A stretch of 64,000 nt of DNA, from positions 19,048,770 to 19,112,769 of the forward strand of contig OW203768.1 in assembly GCA_934045905.1 (NCBI GenBank), written 5' to 3'. Each line of letters begins with the position of its first letter. The first letter of the stretch is position 1. The notes beneath the pieces are model-generated. The model was not told the origin of the DNA and did not search any database. It worked only from the letters and a program-made list of their open reading frames with translations. Source of the DNA: Leuctra nigra. Its lineage: Eukaryota; Arthropoda; Insecta; Plecoptera; Leuctridae. The translations under genes were made by a program, and so were the position numbers. Positions 23,041 to 32,770 of this stretch are shown in pieces.

Positions 23041-23436
23041 CACCTTTATGTATTATAATTTCATTAATATTCGTTGAGTATTTTATAATTAATTTTTGTT
23101 GTTTTTTCTCTGTTTGTTTCTAATAGGACGAAGTAAGTAACTACTGCCAACCTGATGCAACTAAACCCCTGCCTCAGCGCTACCAACTCTGCAAACTGTG
23201 AGCTAGATTATTGTATTTCCTTTGGATTCAGAATTCTTTATACTTTTATTTAGTTTTGTCCTGCTTTGCAAACTCCTTGAATGCAAACTTTACGTCTAGT
23301 CATAGTGCCCACTGCTGACAACTCCTAGAAAATTAATTAAACTTATGGAAAAACAAGATGTTCGAAATCCTTCCATGAATTTAAATTCAAAATTTTGGAA
23401 TGTTTTGATTTTTTCACTGACTTCTTTGCTTCGTTC

Positions 23437-24186
23437 CACGGCCTCCTTTATAAGTTCCGTTTCACTACACGTTTCCCGGCCTGTCCACCAACTGAAAATC
23501 AGAGGTTCCACATTTTGGCACAGGCCAAGGGCGCTAGTTGACACCCTACGCCTACCTTATGAAAATAGTACATGACCAACTGAAGACAACATAGTGTGCA
23601 GTGGTTGCTTTTGTCTTTGAAAGAGCTGTCAGTTAAGAAAATGCAATAAGTAAGCCAATATAGTTCGTGAATTCAACATTAAATATGATTTTAATGCTTT
23701 ATAAGTAATATTTTAAGCAATTATTAATATATTAGTTCTTGAAATATAACCTCAGCACCAGTTTCATCAACATATTGAATGTGACATATACGAAATTTAT
23801 TGTGAGGTTAAAAAATGTACGTAAAATCACCTAACTTAACACATTCAATATGTAGACGAAACTGGTGCTGAGGTTATATTTCAAGAACTAATATATTATT
23901 AATTGCTTAAAATATTACTTAAAAGCATTAAAATCATATTTAATGTTGAATTCACGAACTATATTGGCTTACTAATTGCATTTTCTTAAACTGACAGCTC
24001 TTTCAAAGACAAAAGCAACCACTGCACACTATGTTGTCTTCAGTTGGTCATGTAGGATTTTCATAAGGAAGGCGTAGGGTGTCAACTAGCGCCCTTGGCC
24101 TGTGCCAAAACGTGGAACCTCTGATTTTCAGTTGGTGGACAGGCCGGGAAACGTGTAGTGAAACGGAACTTATAAAGGAGGCCGTG
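23437..24186. repeat. Large near-perfect inverted repeat: 347-bp arms, 56-bp spacer
   Basis: The left arm (23437-23783) and right arm (23840-24186) are reverse complements of equal length with only scattered mismatches. For example, CCTCAGCACCAGTTTCATC on the left pairs with GACGAAACTGGTGCTGAGG on the right. Each arm carries the same coding-like segment, read toward the outside (SWWTGRETCSETELIKEA), which continues differently beyond each arm. No transposon-type terminus or target duplication was evident. Confidence 0.9.
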
Positions 24187-24969
24187 CTTCGTTCTCTTCG
24201 AATCATGAAGAAGGCAGCGGAAATTCAAATAGTCAACCATAATTTTGATTTTGGAACATATTATTTGAATTTATTCCATAATCATAAAACAACACAGGAA
24301 TCGTTTGATTTTGAAATTTCGAGCATTTTATTTGAATATAGTTTGGAATGAATAATGTGTCGTATTTGTTTTTATAAATGACCTCCTTGTTTTTGTGCTG
24401 AGCTGTCAGTGTAACTATTAAAGGCATCGCCGACCTGGACCCAAATGTTGATGCTTTCTGAACGAGCTTCCTGATTCTTTCGTCTGACAGAACAATAAAT
24501 ATCAATTAAATACTGATTAATGATCTCAATCAATAGCCACTTTTAATCAGTAGTTCAGGTCATGATGGAGGGTCTTTCAAATGACCTCGTTGAAAATCAG
24601 TAATTGAGAAACAAGACTATGAAAGTTTAAAATGTTTTAGGGTGAATTAGAATAGGTTGTGGAATTTGCACTCAGAATTTATATTGATTTTCTAACATAA
24701 CAGCATAGAGGTAAGAATTCTACCTCTATGAATACAGTAATTATAGGTGAACAACAAAATCTATACTATTCCAATTTTCCAAATCGAAAACGAAAGATTT
24801 CGTAGATTGTGTTCGAAAAAACTTATCTAGATATTTCCAAGATGCTCCTATATAAAGCAAGTATTATAATTTAATATAATATAATCATATTCAGCGTAAA
24901 TCAGAAACATTACACAAAACAACCGTTTTCCCACAAATATTGTTATTTCTAATGTAAAATTCAACTTTG

Positions 24970-25128
24970 CTGAGAAAAAGGAAGATAATATTTAAATTTA
25001 GCTCCATTTATTGTGCTTATTGATACTTTTCACAAGCTTTAAAGTCCGTAAAACCGGAATGGGTGAGCTTTACTTCTTCTAAGGAGCTATTTTTGAAACG
25101 TACCCAAGAAATGGAACTACTCGTATTT
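24970..25128. mobile_element. MITE family A copy
   Basis: The left end has TGAGAAAAAGGAAGATAATA and TTTAGCTCCATTTATTG. The interior reads TTTAAAGTCCGTAAAACCGG and GGTGAGCTTTAC. The right end AAGAAATGGAACTACTCG is truncated. Confidence 0.6.
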
Positions 25129-25165
25129 ATTATAAAATACGTTATTTATTTTTCGTTGAAAGAAT

Positions 25166-25390
25166 GTAGGTACACTCCCCCAAATAATAAACGGTACTTG
25201 GTACAAAACGTATTGGCTGCTGGGCCGGTTCCTTGACAATCAACCCTTGTTATTATCAATGAAATCAGAGCTCACCTAAAAGAGTTAGATAATGCGTTAG
25301 CACAGACTTCATGGGATGATGCCATCAAACCTTAATCAGTCAATTCATTTTCTTTCGAGTACCGTTTATTATTTGGGGGAGTGTACCTAC
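25166..25390. mobile_element. Tc1/mariner-like miniature element with 33-bp perfect TIRs
   Basis: The left 33 bp (25166-25198) contain TACACTCCCCCAAATAATAA and are exactly inverted at 25358-25390. The TA before CACTCCC and the CACT start suggest a Tc1/mariner derivative. The interior includes an open segment (INEIRAHLKELDNALAQTSW) that might be transposase-derived. Confidence 0.75.
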
Positions 25391-25917
25391 TTACATAAGT
25401 ATTGCTAAATTTTATTTTACAAAAAAATGCATCTGGATTTGATTAAATTTCTCTTATAGATCTGTAAGAAAAAATTTGCACTGCACTGAAAAAAATAATT
25501 ACCTAATTTCTCAGAATTCTATAAATCCATCCACTCAAAAGCGAGATAAATTAATAAAATCACGATTTAATTAAATCCAATCTGTTTGTTTTTGTAATCC
25601 CATCAGCAATAACATCAAGCTAACTTCTAGTTCAATCCTAATGTGACAACTTCACTATAAGCTTCAGTATTGATCAAGTATATAATTACACAACCATATT
25701 GATCATGTCTCCCACTACACTCCGACCAGAGAACATTGCCCCTCTCCAGCCGAGTTCATCGCTGGTCAATGTTCCGCAGGCCGAGTAGTACACCTAGAAG
25801 ATTATACACTTGGACTACTAACTGGAAAATCATAGGTCTTAGGTAGTTGTTTAATAGTCTAATAGTAGACTATAGAGAAATGCAATTGCATCTAAACACA
25901 ACTGACTTATGGTAGTT

Positions 25918-26500
25918 TTAGACTCCCACCTAGAGAGATTTAGGAGTGGATTAAAGAATGGAATGTCAATGTTTGCTGAAGAATAGGATTAGGACTGATT
26001 TTTTTATTCAAGACTCTATGAAGATCAAGTTTTGCTACACTTTTAACGACTAGAAATCCCTCTGTGTAACGCGTTGATGAGCGAGCACCGGTATCTACAA
26101 CACCTCCAGCATTTATTAGAGCTAAATCCCAATAATTTGCAAGTTCTGATCTACTCAAGGTAAAAGTACATTTACATACTTTTTTATAGATTAATTTTGA
26201 TAGAAGTGGAAATATTTATATACCCAATTTTCAAACAGATTTGGCCGAAATTTCGTAAAATATAAGCGAATGGTCTTATTTTTCTTGTAAAGTTTCAACT
26301 TGATCAGAACATTTGGACTTTTCAACCATTCAGAAGACCATTGTTTTAATTGAACAAATCTTAGTAAAAAAAAAAAAACATTTTCGTGAGTTTTGCATGC
26401 AAAATTTCGCAGAAACTACGTAATCTGTCAGTAACAAAAAAAAGAAGGAAGAGATCTGCGCTAAAAGAGTTAAAATAAGACGCTCTATTCGCCCCCTTAA
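25918..26500 (+). repeat. Modular family E, first copy
   Basis: It starts near CACCTAGAGAGATTTAGG, then has GTAACGCGTTGATGAGCGAG at about 26068. Degenerate units with AATTTCGTAAAAT, TTGATCAGAA and ATGCAAAATTTC motifs follow. It ends with GTCAGTAAC, an A-run and AGACGCTCTATTCGC. It is more diverged than the later copies. Confidence 0.65.
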
Positions 26501-26644
26501 TAATAATTATCGAAATTCTTGAAGTACTTACCTACATGTATAGTTTTTATTCTTAAATTGATGATATTCAATTATTGTTTTCACTTATTTGTCCAGTAGC
26601 TGGATTTTAATTTGTTAAATTGTCTTGATCTGAGTCAGTCTCCA

Positions 26645-28200
26645 GCTCTGGACCTCACCTAGAGAGATATTGAGGAGTGGATTAGGGCAGGAATGTCACC
26701 GCACACTGAAGAATGGGATTAGTTCTAATAGGTTTATATTCTGTCTGTGTTGTGAATGATCTGCTCGGAGATCATCATAATATTTGTTTAGGTGTTAGAA
26801 GAGTTAAGACTTTGACAATAGTCCCACTTTCACGTATTTTACATGTTTAATTGTTGAAACTAGGAAAACGCTCAGTGTAACGCGTTGATGAGCGAGCACG
26901 GGTACGTGCAAATTCTCGAACCGGAAATGCGTACACAACGCACAGAAAACATATACATCCATATGGAATTGATTATGATATCAACTTAAAAGTGTATGCT
27001 TTTCATCGAAACTTTAAAATAGCATCTAAGCACCTGGTTCATAAAGCAAATCAGAATCAATTTTCAATTGGCACTGGAAAACATTCATTTCGATACTTCA
27101 TTACTGACAGATATTAAAAATGTAAATAACTTCATACGTTCTTAACTGATTGGGATGAAATTTTGTAAAATAAGAGACAATATTGGTCTTAATGATCATG
27201 CAAAATATGAGTTTGATCAGAATTATCGAAGACCGTTTTCATTTTTCAGCCTATCAGGAGATATTTATTTAAATTTTAACCAATGAATCTGAGTAACGCG
27301 TTGATGAGCGAGCACGGATACGCGCAACACCTCGAACCGAAATTCTGTCTATCGAAAATGTCATTAAAAGCCAATAATTCTAAAATTTCGCCACAGATTT
27401 GTATAGAAATCTCAAAACATTCCTAAAATATTGGTCCAAATAACCATGCAAAGCTTTAAGTTGATCAATTGAACCTTTATGATTGAACTGTTCCGTGTTA
27501 ATTTTCAAAAATCACAGGATCTACTTCAAAAAATATACCTGAGACCACTCATATGATATAAGTGTGTCTACACAATATCAGATCGACTGTTGAACGGTCA
27601 TTATCAGTTTCATTTGCGTTTGAAAGTTTCTGCTCTAACTACCTTGCCTTGAACTGAAGAGTCGAAGTCGCCGTGAATTTGACAGCCAACACGCTAATAG
27701 TCCGTAAAATGTCAATAACGTTTGGATTTAAACACAGATTAGTATGAAAATTGTCAAAAATGCAGATAATGTTGGACCCAACCATCATGCGAAGTTATAA
27801 GTTGATCGTTCAATCGGTTATAGTTTAAATTTCTAAAAACACAGGAAAGATGGTTTTAAATTTTAACCAATGGGAGGATTTGGCTGAAACTTTGTTTGAT
27901 TGGGTACAATGTTGGGGGTAATGACTTGTCAAAATTTCAATTTGATCAAAACAACCAATCGAAAGTTAATTTTTTTTAAATTTGAACCAATCAATGGATT
28001 TCAAAAAAATTAGGGTCTGCAACAATCAGAAATGTTACGTACATGTGTGCAAAATTTCAGCTCGATCGAAGAAAAACTCTGACCTGTATATCGTCAGTAA
28101 CAGAAAAAAAAAAAAACAAACAAAAAAAAAACAGAGGTCCGTGCCAAAAGAGCCAAATGGAGACGCTCGCTTCGCTCGCTCAATAAACAATTCAGTTATA
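26645..28200 (+). repeat. Modular family E, chimeric double copy
   Basis: The upstream leader CACCTAGAGAGATATTGAGG is at about 26657. A first head (TAGGAAAACGCTCAGTGTAA, about 26867) leads into a body like the copy at 50239. At about 27291 a second head (GAGTAACGCGTTGATGAGCG) begins abruptly and continues like the copy at 45204. The end is CGTCAGTAAC, an A-rich tract and CGCTCGCTTCGCTCGCTC. Internal units of about 110-130 bp repeat 'gatt-gg...caatgttgg...aaaatttcaattTGATC'. Confidence 0.75.
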
Positions 28201-28210
28201 AAAATGAAGT

Positions 28211-28960
28211 ATTACGAGAGTAGGGAAATATAATCTACATAAACAAGTTCCATTTCTTAGGATTTTAATACATTGTGAGTTGTCAGAAGTCTACTTTGAA
28301 ATCTGGTAAACCTGAGTTGAGCAATTTTGCGTCTAAATTAACATATTGACAACTTAAATCACTCGAGTCATAGTCTCAGATCTTCATAAATTTTTGTGTG
28401 CTTATTGATAATCATGCAATACACAATCCCTGAAAAAATGAAACACTTCTCGTGTCTAGTTTCTGAGATAATTTCAGTTTTCTCCCCCATGTTATCTTAT
28501 GGCAGCCAAGTAAAACCGTGTAATTTTTAAGCTAAAATGAAGTTATAATTTTTTTGTTCCGTCAGATTTTAACATTTTTTTCTGGTAGATCTACGGACAA
28601 ACTATCAGGAAAAAATTGAAAACAATACCAACGTGTGCTATTTTAAAAGTTATACACCAAATTCGATACGATTTTTCTATACCTCCCAATGTTAAAGTTT
28701 GTTTCTCAAAAGATATCAAATTGAAAACTCATTATTGGGCGGAGGTTGCAAACTAGAGGATATTAAATGAGTCTTTTATACTTCAATATAGTTGAACTGT
28801 TGTAAAAAGTTTTTTGAAATGGTAATTTCAAAAATAAATAAAAATGTGCTATATCGAGTGATCGCTCCACGTAAAATCTATTAAAACACAAAAAATAGAT
28901 ACTGCCAAGAAATGGAACCCATTTATGTAGATTCTACCCTCTTCTTGGCACCTCTATACT
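28211..28960. mobile_element. MITE family A copy split by a ~500-bp insertion
   Basis: The left half (28211 to about 28358) has ACGAGAGTAGGGAAATATAA and AGTTCCATTTCTTAGG, ending GACAACTTAAA. The right half resumes near 28881 with TTAAAACACAAAAAATAG and finishes with AAATGGAACCCATTTATGTA and ATTCTACCCTCTTCTTGG. The interval is foreign to the family. Confidence 0.55.
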
Positions 28961-29159
28961 AAATTAGGATCACAATTAGTCTTTCATCTTCATTTTTTTA
29001 TGTTTCCAAAACCAAAATGATATGACTTCAAGAACGTCATAAAAATACGCGCTTTTTCATCTCTCTTAGCAATTTTCAGAAATCACAAGAAAAACACAAC
29101 AACTCTCGCCAATCATAAAGCCATCATCCAACGTATTATTCACTCACGTTCCAAACACA

Positions 29160-29370
29160 AGCAATCGAACATTTCATCCAACTCTTAAAGACGTGCGTGC
29201 ACGCACTCTTCCTTCCACCCCATCCCGATCAGCCAATAGCACGTCAGAACCGCGTCACGTGGTGCTAATGAGGTGGGGGGTTGAAGTTAACTACCCCTTC
29301 CTTCGAGTCATTAGTCACTCAAACTGTTAATTATGTCTTAACACGAAGTTTAAGACGACGGTTCGAGTTG
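29160..29370. promoter_or_regulatory. GC-elevated island with TAAT motifs, candidate regulatory DNA
   Basis: The island contains CGTGCGTGCACGCACTC, CGCGTCACGTGGTGCTAATG (E-box CACGTG next to TAAT), GTCATTAGTCACTC and GTTAATTATGTC. It lies 1.5 kb upstream of the homeobox exon. Part of it recurs near 11154. A 108-codon frame spanning it has no recognisable content. Confidence 0.3.
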
Positions 29371-30356
29371 CCAGTGTGCCTGTCTTATTACAAATACACC
29401 AAGACTGACAGCTTATTAGGTAGAGTTTACTCCCATAGATCCACGCGCGGTGGAAGTAGAGTTGATTCCCGCAGAACCAACCCTCGACACACTTCGTTGC
29501 GTGATTTCATTCACATCGGGAGAAATATTAAATATGTTGTGCTGGACAGCACTTCAAAACGCCACTTCAACTGGGCTAGGACAAAATGTGGCATGTTTTG
29601 TACGTAATTTATTGATTAGCACTCAATGATGTCTCTTTCGATTATATAATAAACTATGACAATATTGCAAAGAAAGCATTTTAATTAAAGGTAAAACAAT
29701 CTCATTAAAAAATTATAATCCAGACCAGACCAACCTAACCTCAAACCTTCCCATTAGGACCGATGTGGGTTAACTTTTCAGTATTTCGTTTCTTGCTTCT
29801 AAATAATTACTTTCACTATCAATGTGGTTGATAATAATGAGTAAAGGTAACGCAATTATGTATTGAATGAAGCACCAGTAATTAATTTTTAAGAATTTTA
29901 CGTCCAACAAAATAACCTTAAAAAGAGGGTGAAAGTTCTGCTCCTTTATATCCATGAGAGGCCAAAAGTTTCAAGAGTTCGTAAATCCAATAAAATAATG
30001 TAATTTTATATAAAAACTATTAGTTAAAAGTTACAAAGCTTTTTGAGAATCTCCAGCAATTTCATGGCACACAAAATATGTAGAAGGTCGTGTACTTGAT
30101 GACTTCTCATGAACCGAAACGTATTTCACGTCTCTCCTTCAGGTACTCCCAAGGTCACTAAATGAAACATTATTCCGTAATATACATTTTCCAACACATT
30201 AAAACTCATCAACATTGAAACTTACAATTAAATTGTATTTTGAAAACATGTAATGTTGGGTATTTTGTTGTTATGTCAGGCCATGGTTTTGCCATAGAGT
30301 TCTTGATTGATGTTATGAATGGATAAAGCAGTGCATGTTGTTAGACCTCTCAGGGG

Positions 30357-30640
30357 ATAAGAGACTGAATCACGCTCCCCTTCTTTTGGAGGTTACACAG
30401 TGTAATTTTGTCAGTCATATTAGAAGGTATACATTTGCTAATATCTGGTGATATCCTGTATAATTGTGATACTTTTACTTTTGAAACTTTTTGTAGGTAT
30501 ATTATGTTTAAAAGCAATTTCTTCGCCACAAAATAAAAAATTATGAGGGTATAGCACACCGGGATGTGAATTGGAAGGGTTGAGGTTTGAGCGATGGTTC
30601 ACCTTTAATTGAAATTGTATTATTTGTGACTTTGTAATAG
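30357..30640. repeat. Repeat family D copy
   Basis: CTTTTGGAGGTTACACAGTG, followed by ATTTTGTCAGTCAT, CTAATATCTG and ATACTTTTACTTTTGAAACTTT, is matched by a diverged copy at 62035-62260. No termini could be defined. Confidence 0.45.
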
Positions 30641-30882
30641 CTTTTTTGTGTAAGATCATTCGTATCAATAATCAATATCTAACAAAATCACGTTAAAAGT
30701 ATAACATTCAGCAGAAAGGTCCATAAAGGCATAAAGGCTCCATTATTAACTACTGTGTACCTACATAGTGTAGCCCAACTCATTCTCAGTTTCGTGTTTT
30801 TCGCTATATATAAGACATCACTTCACTCCTCGAGACTTGTAGTAGTATGACTTCCTCGACGACCTTCTCAGTAGGTCCAGGA

Positions 30883-30908
30883 ACTAACCTCTTCTGATGT
30901 TTGTCCAG
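30883..30908 (+). other. Branch site and 3' splice acceptor of the homeobox exon
   Basis: ACTAAC at 30883-30888 matches the CTAAC branch consensus, with the branch A about 21 nt before the acceptor. A pyrimidine-rich stretch (CTCTTCTGATGTTTGTCC) leads to AG at 30907-30908. The reading frame immediately downstream is the engrailed-family EH3 sequence. An earlier CAG at 30878-30880 lies upstream of the branch site and fits less well. Confidence 0.8.
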
Positions 30909-31330
30909 GTCCTCGTTCACGTCGTGTGAAGCGCACGAGCAAGGGCGGCGGCGGCGACAAGGGCGGCGACAAGAGCGTCGGCAGCGGGGGCGGCAGTGGC
31001 GGCGGCGGCGGCGGTGGAGGCGGCGACGAGAAGCGACCTCGCACTGCTTTCAGCGGCGAACAGTTGGCCCGACTCAAGCTGGAGTTCGCAGAGAGTCGCT
31101 ACCTCACTGAACGTCGACGACAACAACTCGCCGCCGAGCTGAGACTCCACGAGGCACAGATCAAGATCTGGTTCCAGAACAAGAGGGCGAAGATCAAGAA
31201 GGCGAGCGGACACAAGAATCCGTTGGCGTTGCAGTTGATGGCGCAGGGACTCTATAACCACTCGACGATACCGTTGACGAGAGAGGAAGAGGAGCAGGCG
31301 GCGCAGGCCGAGCAGAACAGCAGGGACTGA
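30909..31330 (+). CDS. en/inv: Engrailed/invected-family homeobox gene, terminal coding exon
   Basis: Homeodomain transcription factor exon; the family acts in the nucleus in segment polarity and posterior compartment identity. The exon starts after the AG at 30907-30908 with two bases completing a split codon, then encodes 139 residues to a TGA at 31328-31330. Residues 1-8 (PRSRRVKR) match the EH3 region. Residues 11-38 are a Gly/Lys/Asp/Ser linker with about 19 Gly. Residues 40-99 (nt 31028-31207) are a full 60-residue homeodomain with [14 protein letters not shown] and helix 3 [13 protein letters not shown], including W48, F49, Q50 and N51. Residues 100-128 are the EH5 tail with [16 protein letters not shown]. 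The tail [11 protein letters not shown] resembles Drosophila invected more than engrailed, from memory. Oddities are the long Gly linker and L18, S23, R39 and H41, where the consensus I know has R, N, G and N. The frame is intact. Family assignment is secure; en versus inv is not. Confidence 0.93.
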
Positions 31331-31600
31331 GTTCCTAACCTCACTTCTCACTTCCATTCGCATTCCCGAGCAACTCGCCTTTTCTTTTACAGCCCTATTG
31401 ACATTTCTATTAATTTCTTCACTGTCTTCATTAAAATCACATGTTTCGGCCCGGCACAACCGTGTTTCATGCCTCTATTCCCAACTTAAATTTTGATACT
31501 ATCTTATTTGGGTTATAACGACTTTAAAGCATATTAAATTAACGATAACAAGTTTCCCATAATACAAAGTAGCTTGTTACGTATTTATTAATAAAGTTTA
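31331..31600 (+). other. 3' UTR of the engrailed/invected gene with AATAAA signal
   Basis: The stretch follows the TGA stop. The first canonical hexamer AATAAA is at 31590-31595, about 260 nt downstream, preceded by a T-rich TATTTATT. A weaker ATTAAA lies near 31431. Cleavage would be expected shortly after 31600, but a longer 3' UTR cannot be excluded. Confidence 0.55.
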
Positions 31601-32680
31601 TGAAGAACTATTGAATTGTATCTAAATTTAAACGGGGAATACAATTGTGCAGTTCAATTTTTGACAAGTATTTGTATCTGGTTCTAAAATTAATTCCCGA
31701 AGTGTCAATCTCGATTTGGCCTAAAGTTCTTTTCTTCCAGTCATTCTTCTAAAGTTCTTTGGCCTATCAAAGTCAGCTCTCTCTCTCTCCCTCAAATGTT
31801 CCTTCCTTCTCTCTCGGTGGGAAATGTGCTATATTCAGTGTTGCCATCTCTCTCTAGTGTTTGGACATCAGTAAAATGCGACATTCGATTTGATAAAAAG
31901 TGCCCACAAACTGAAAATGATTGACAATTGGTTATAAAAGAATACGAGTGAATTTTGCCAGCGACTTCTGGCTTGCCATAATTTAAAAAACATTGAAGAA
32001 GACTTGATAAAGTAATAAAAAATACTCTTTTTAGCGTTGCACCTCTTGAGGGTCACTTAACTGAGTATTGAGTATAAAACTCAGGCAACTAGTTCGACTG
32101 AAAATGCTTTAGACTACAGGAAAATGTTTATAATTTTGACGATTTTTATTTATTCGTTCCATTTACAAGTGTCATATAATTTATTTAAACTATTACTTGG
32201 AGACAAATTAATTATTACCCATCCTAAATGTTGTATGATATAAATAGTTAATTAGCTACACTATAATGTTATTATCTAATTACTATAGCGTCCATTGTAT
32301 GTACAAATTGTGTATAACCGATAAATAATAATACAAATTATCGTGTCCCATAGAAAATTGTACGGTGGTGAATAATAATATAGTTCCTTGTGTCACATCC
32401 CATTCCCTCTCTGGCGTTGCGTAATACTATAGTAACTCATTAGCCGTCCCTTGTCCCATATACCAGACGACATAACAGCTAAGAAGAAACTACTAATTGA
32501 TAATTAATAATAGTTTATTATGAAATAATAGGACATAATTTAATATGCATAATTTGAATGACCTGCCACTTTGCGGAGGTTTGACCAATGGGATAGATCC
32601 AAGGTACAAGAATGTACGCGCGCGAAGGGGAAGTACACAAAAGGATTGATTTATTGTAGGATTTATGAGATTTTTACCCT
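31600..32680. other. Downstream intergenic DNA, nothing assigned
   Basis: AT-rich sequence. A CT-rich tract (about 31780-31800) and ordinary low-complexity DNA were seen, but no gene. Confidence 0.45.
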
Positions 32681-32770
32681 TTTGATTCGTTCTAAATTTT
32701 GCAAGTTTTCAAACGTTCAAAATTTTCGAACGTTTCAAACTCGATCGTTCGAAATTTTCAAACACTATTA
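32680..32770. repeat. TTCGAA-rich degenerate block
   Basis: AAACGTTCAAAATTTTCGAA, CGTTTCAAACTCGATCGTTC and GAAATTTTCAAAC match the style of the blocks at 2.3, 14.0, 48.6 and 59.3 kb. Confidence 0.5.

Larger units (their letters stand above)
1..30908 (+). other. Probable intron of the engrailed/invected gene
   Basis: No reading frame resembling the upstream engrailed exon (EH1 and EH2 motifs such as WPAWVYCTRYSDRPSSG) was seen in either orientation upstream of the homeobox exon. If the gene is intact, this entire stretch is intron, or intron plus unrecognised microexons. It is filled with repeats described separately. An assembly gap or a retained gene fragment would be alternative explanations. 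Confidence 0.5.

Noticed and set aside
22735..23043. 102-codon minus-strand frame
   Set aside because: It spans the palindromic MITE and a tRNA-like repeat, so it is chimeric repeat sequence.
29281..29607. 108-codon plus-strand frame
   Set aside because: It covers a likely regulatory island, with no recognisable domain. The frame can be explained by local GC content.
30868..31077. Minus-strand Pro-rich frame (poly-Pro)
   Set aside because: It is the complement of the GGC-encoded Gly linker, not a gene.
30917..31459. 180-codon antisense open frame over the homeobox exon
   Set aside because: It is the GC-driven shadow of the engrailed/invected exon. The plus strand gives an unmistakable homeodomain.
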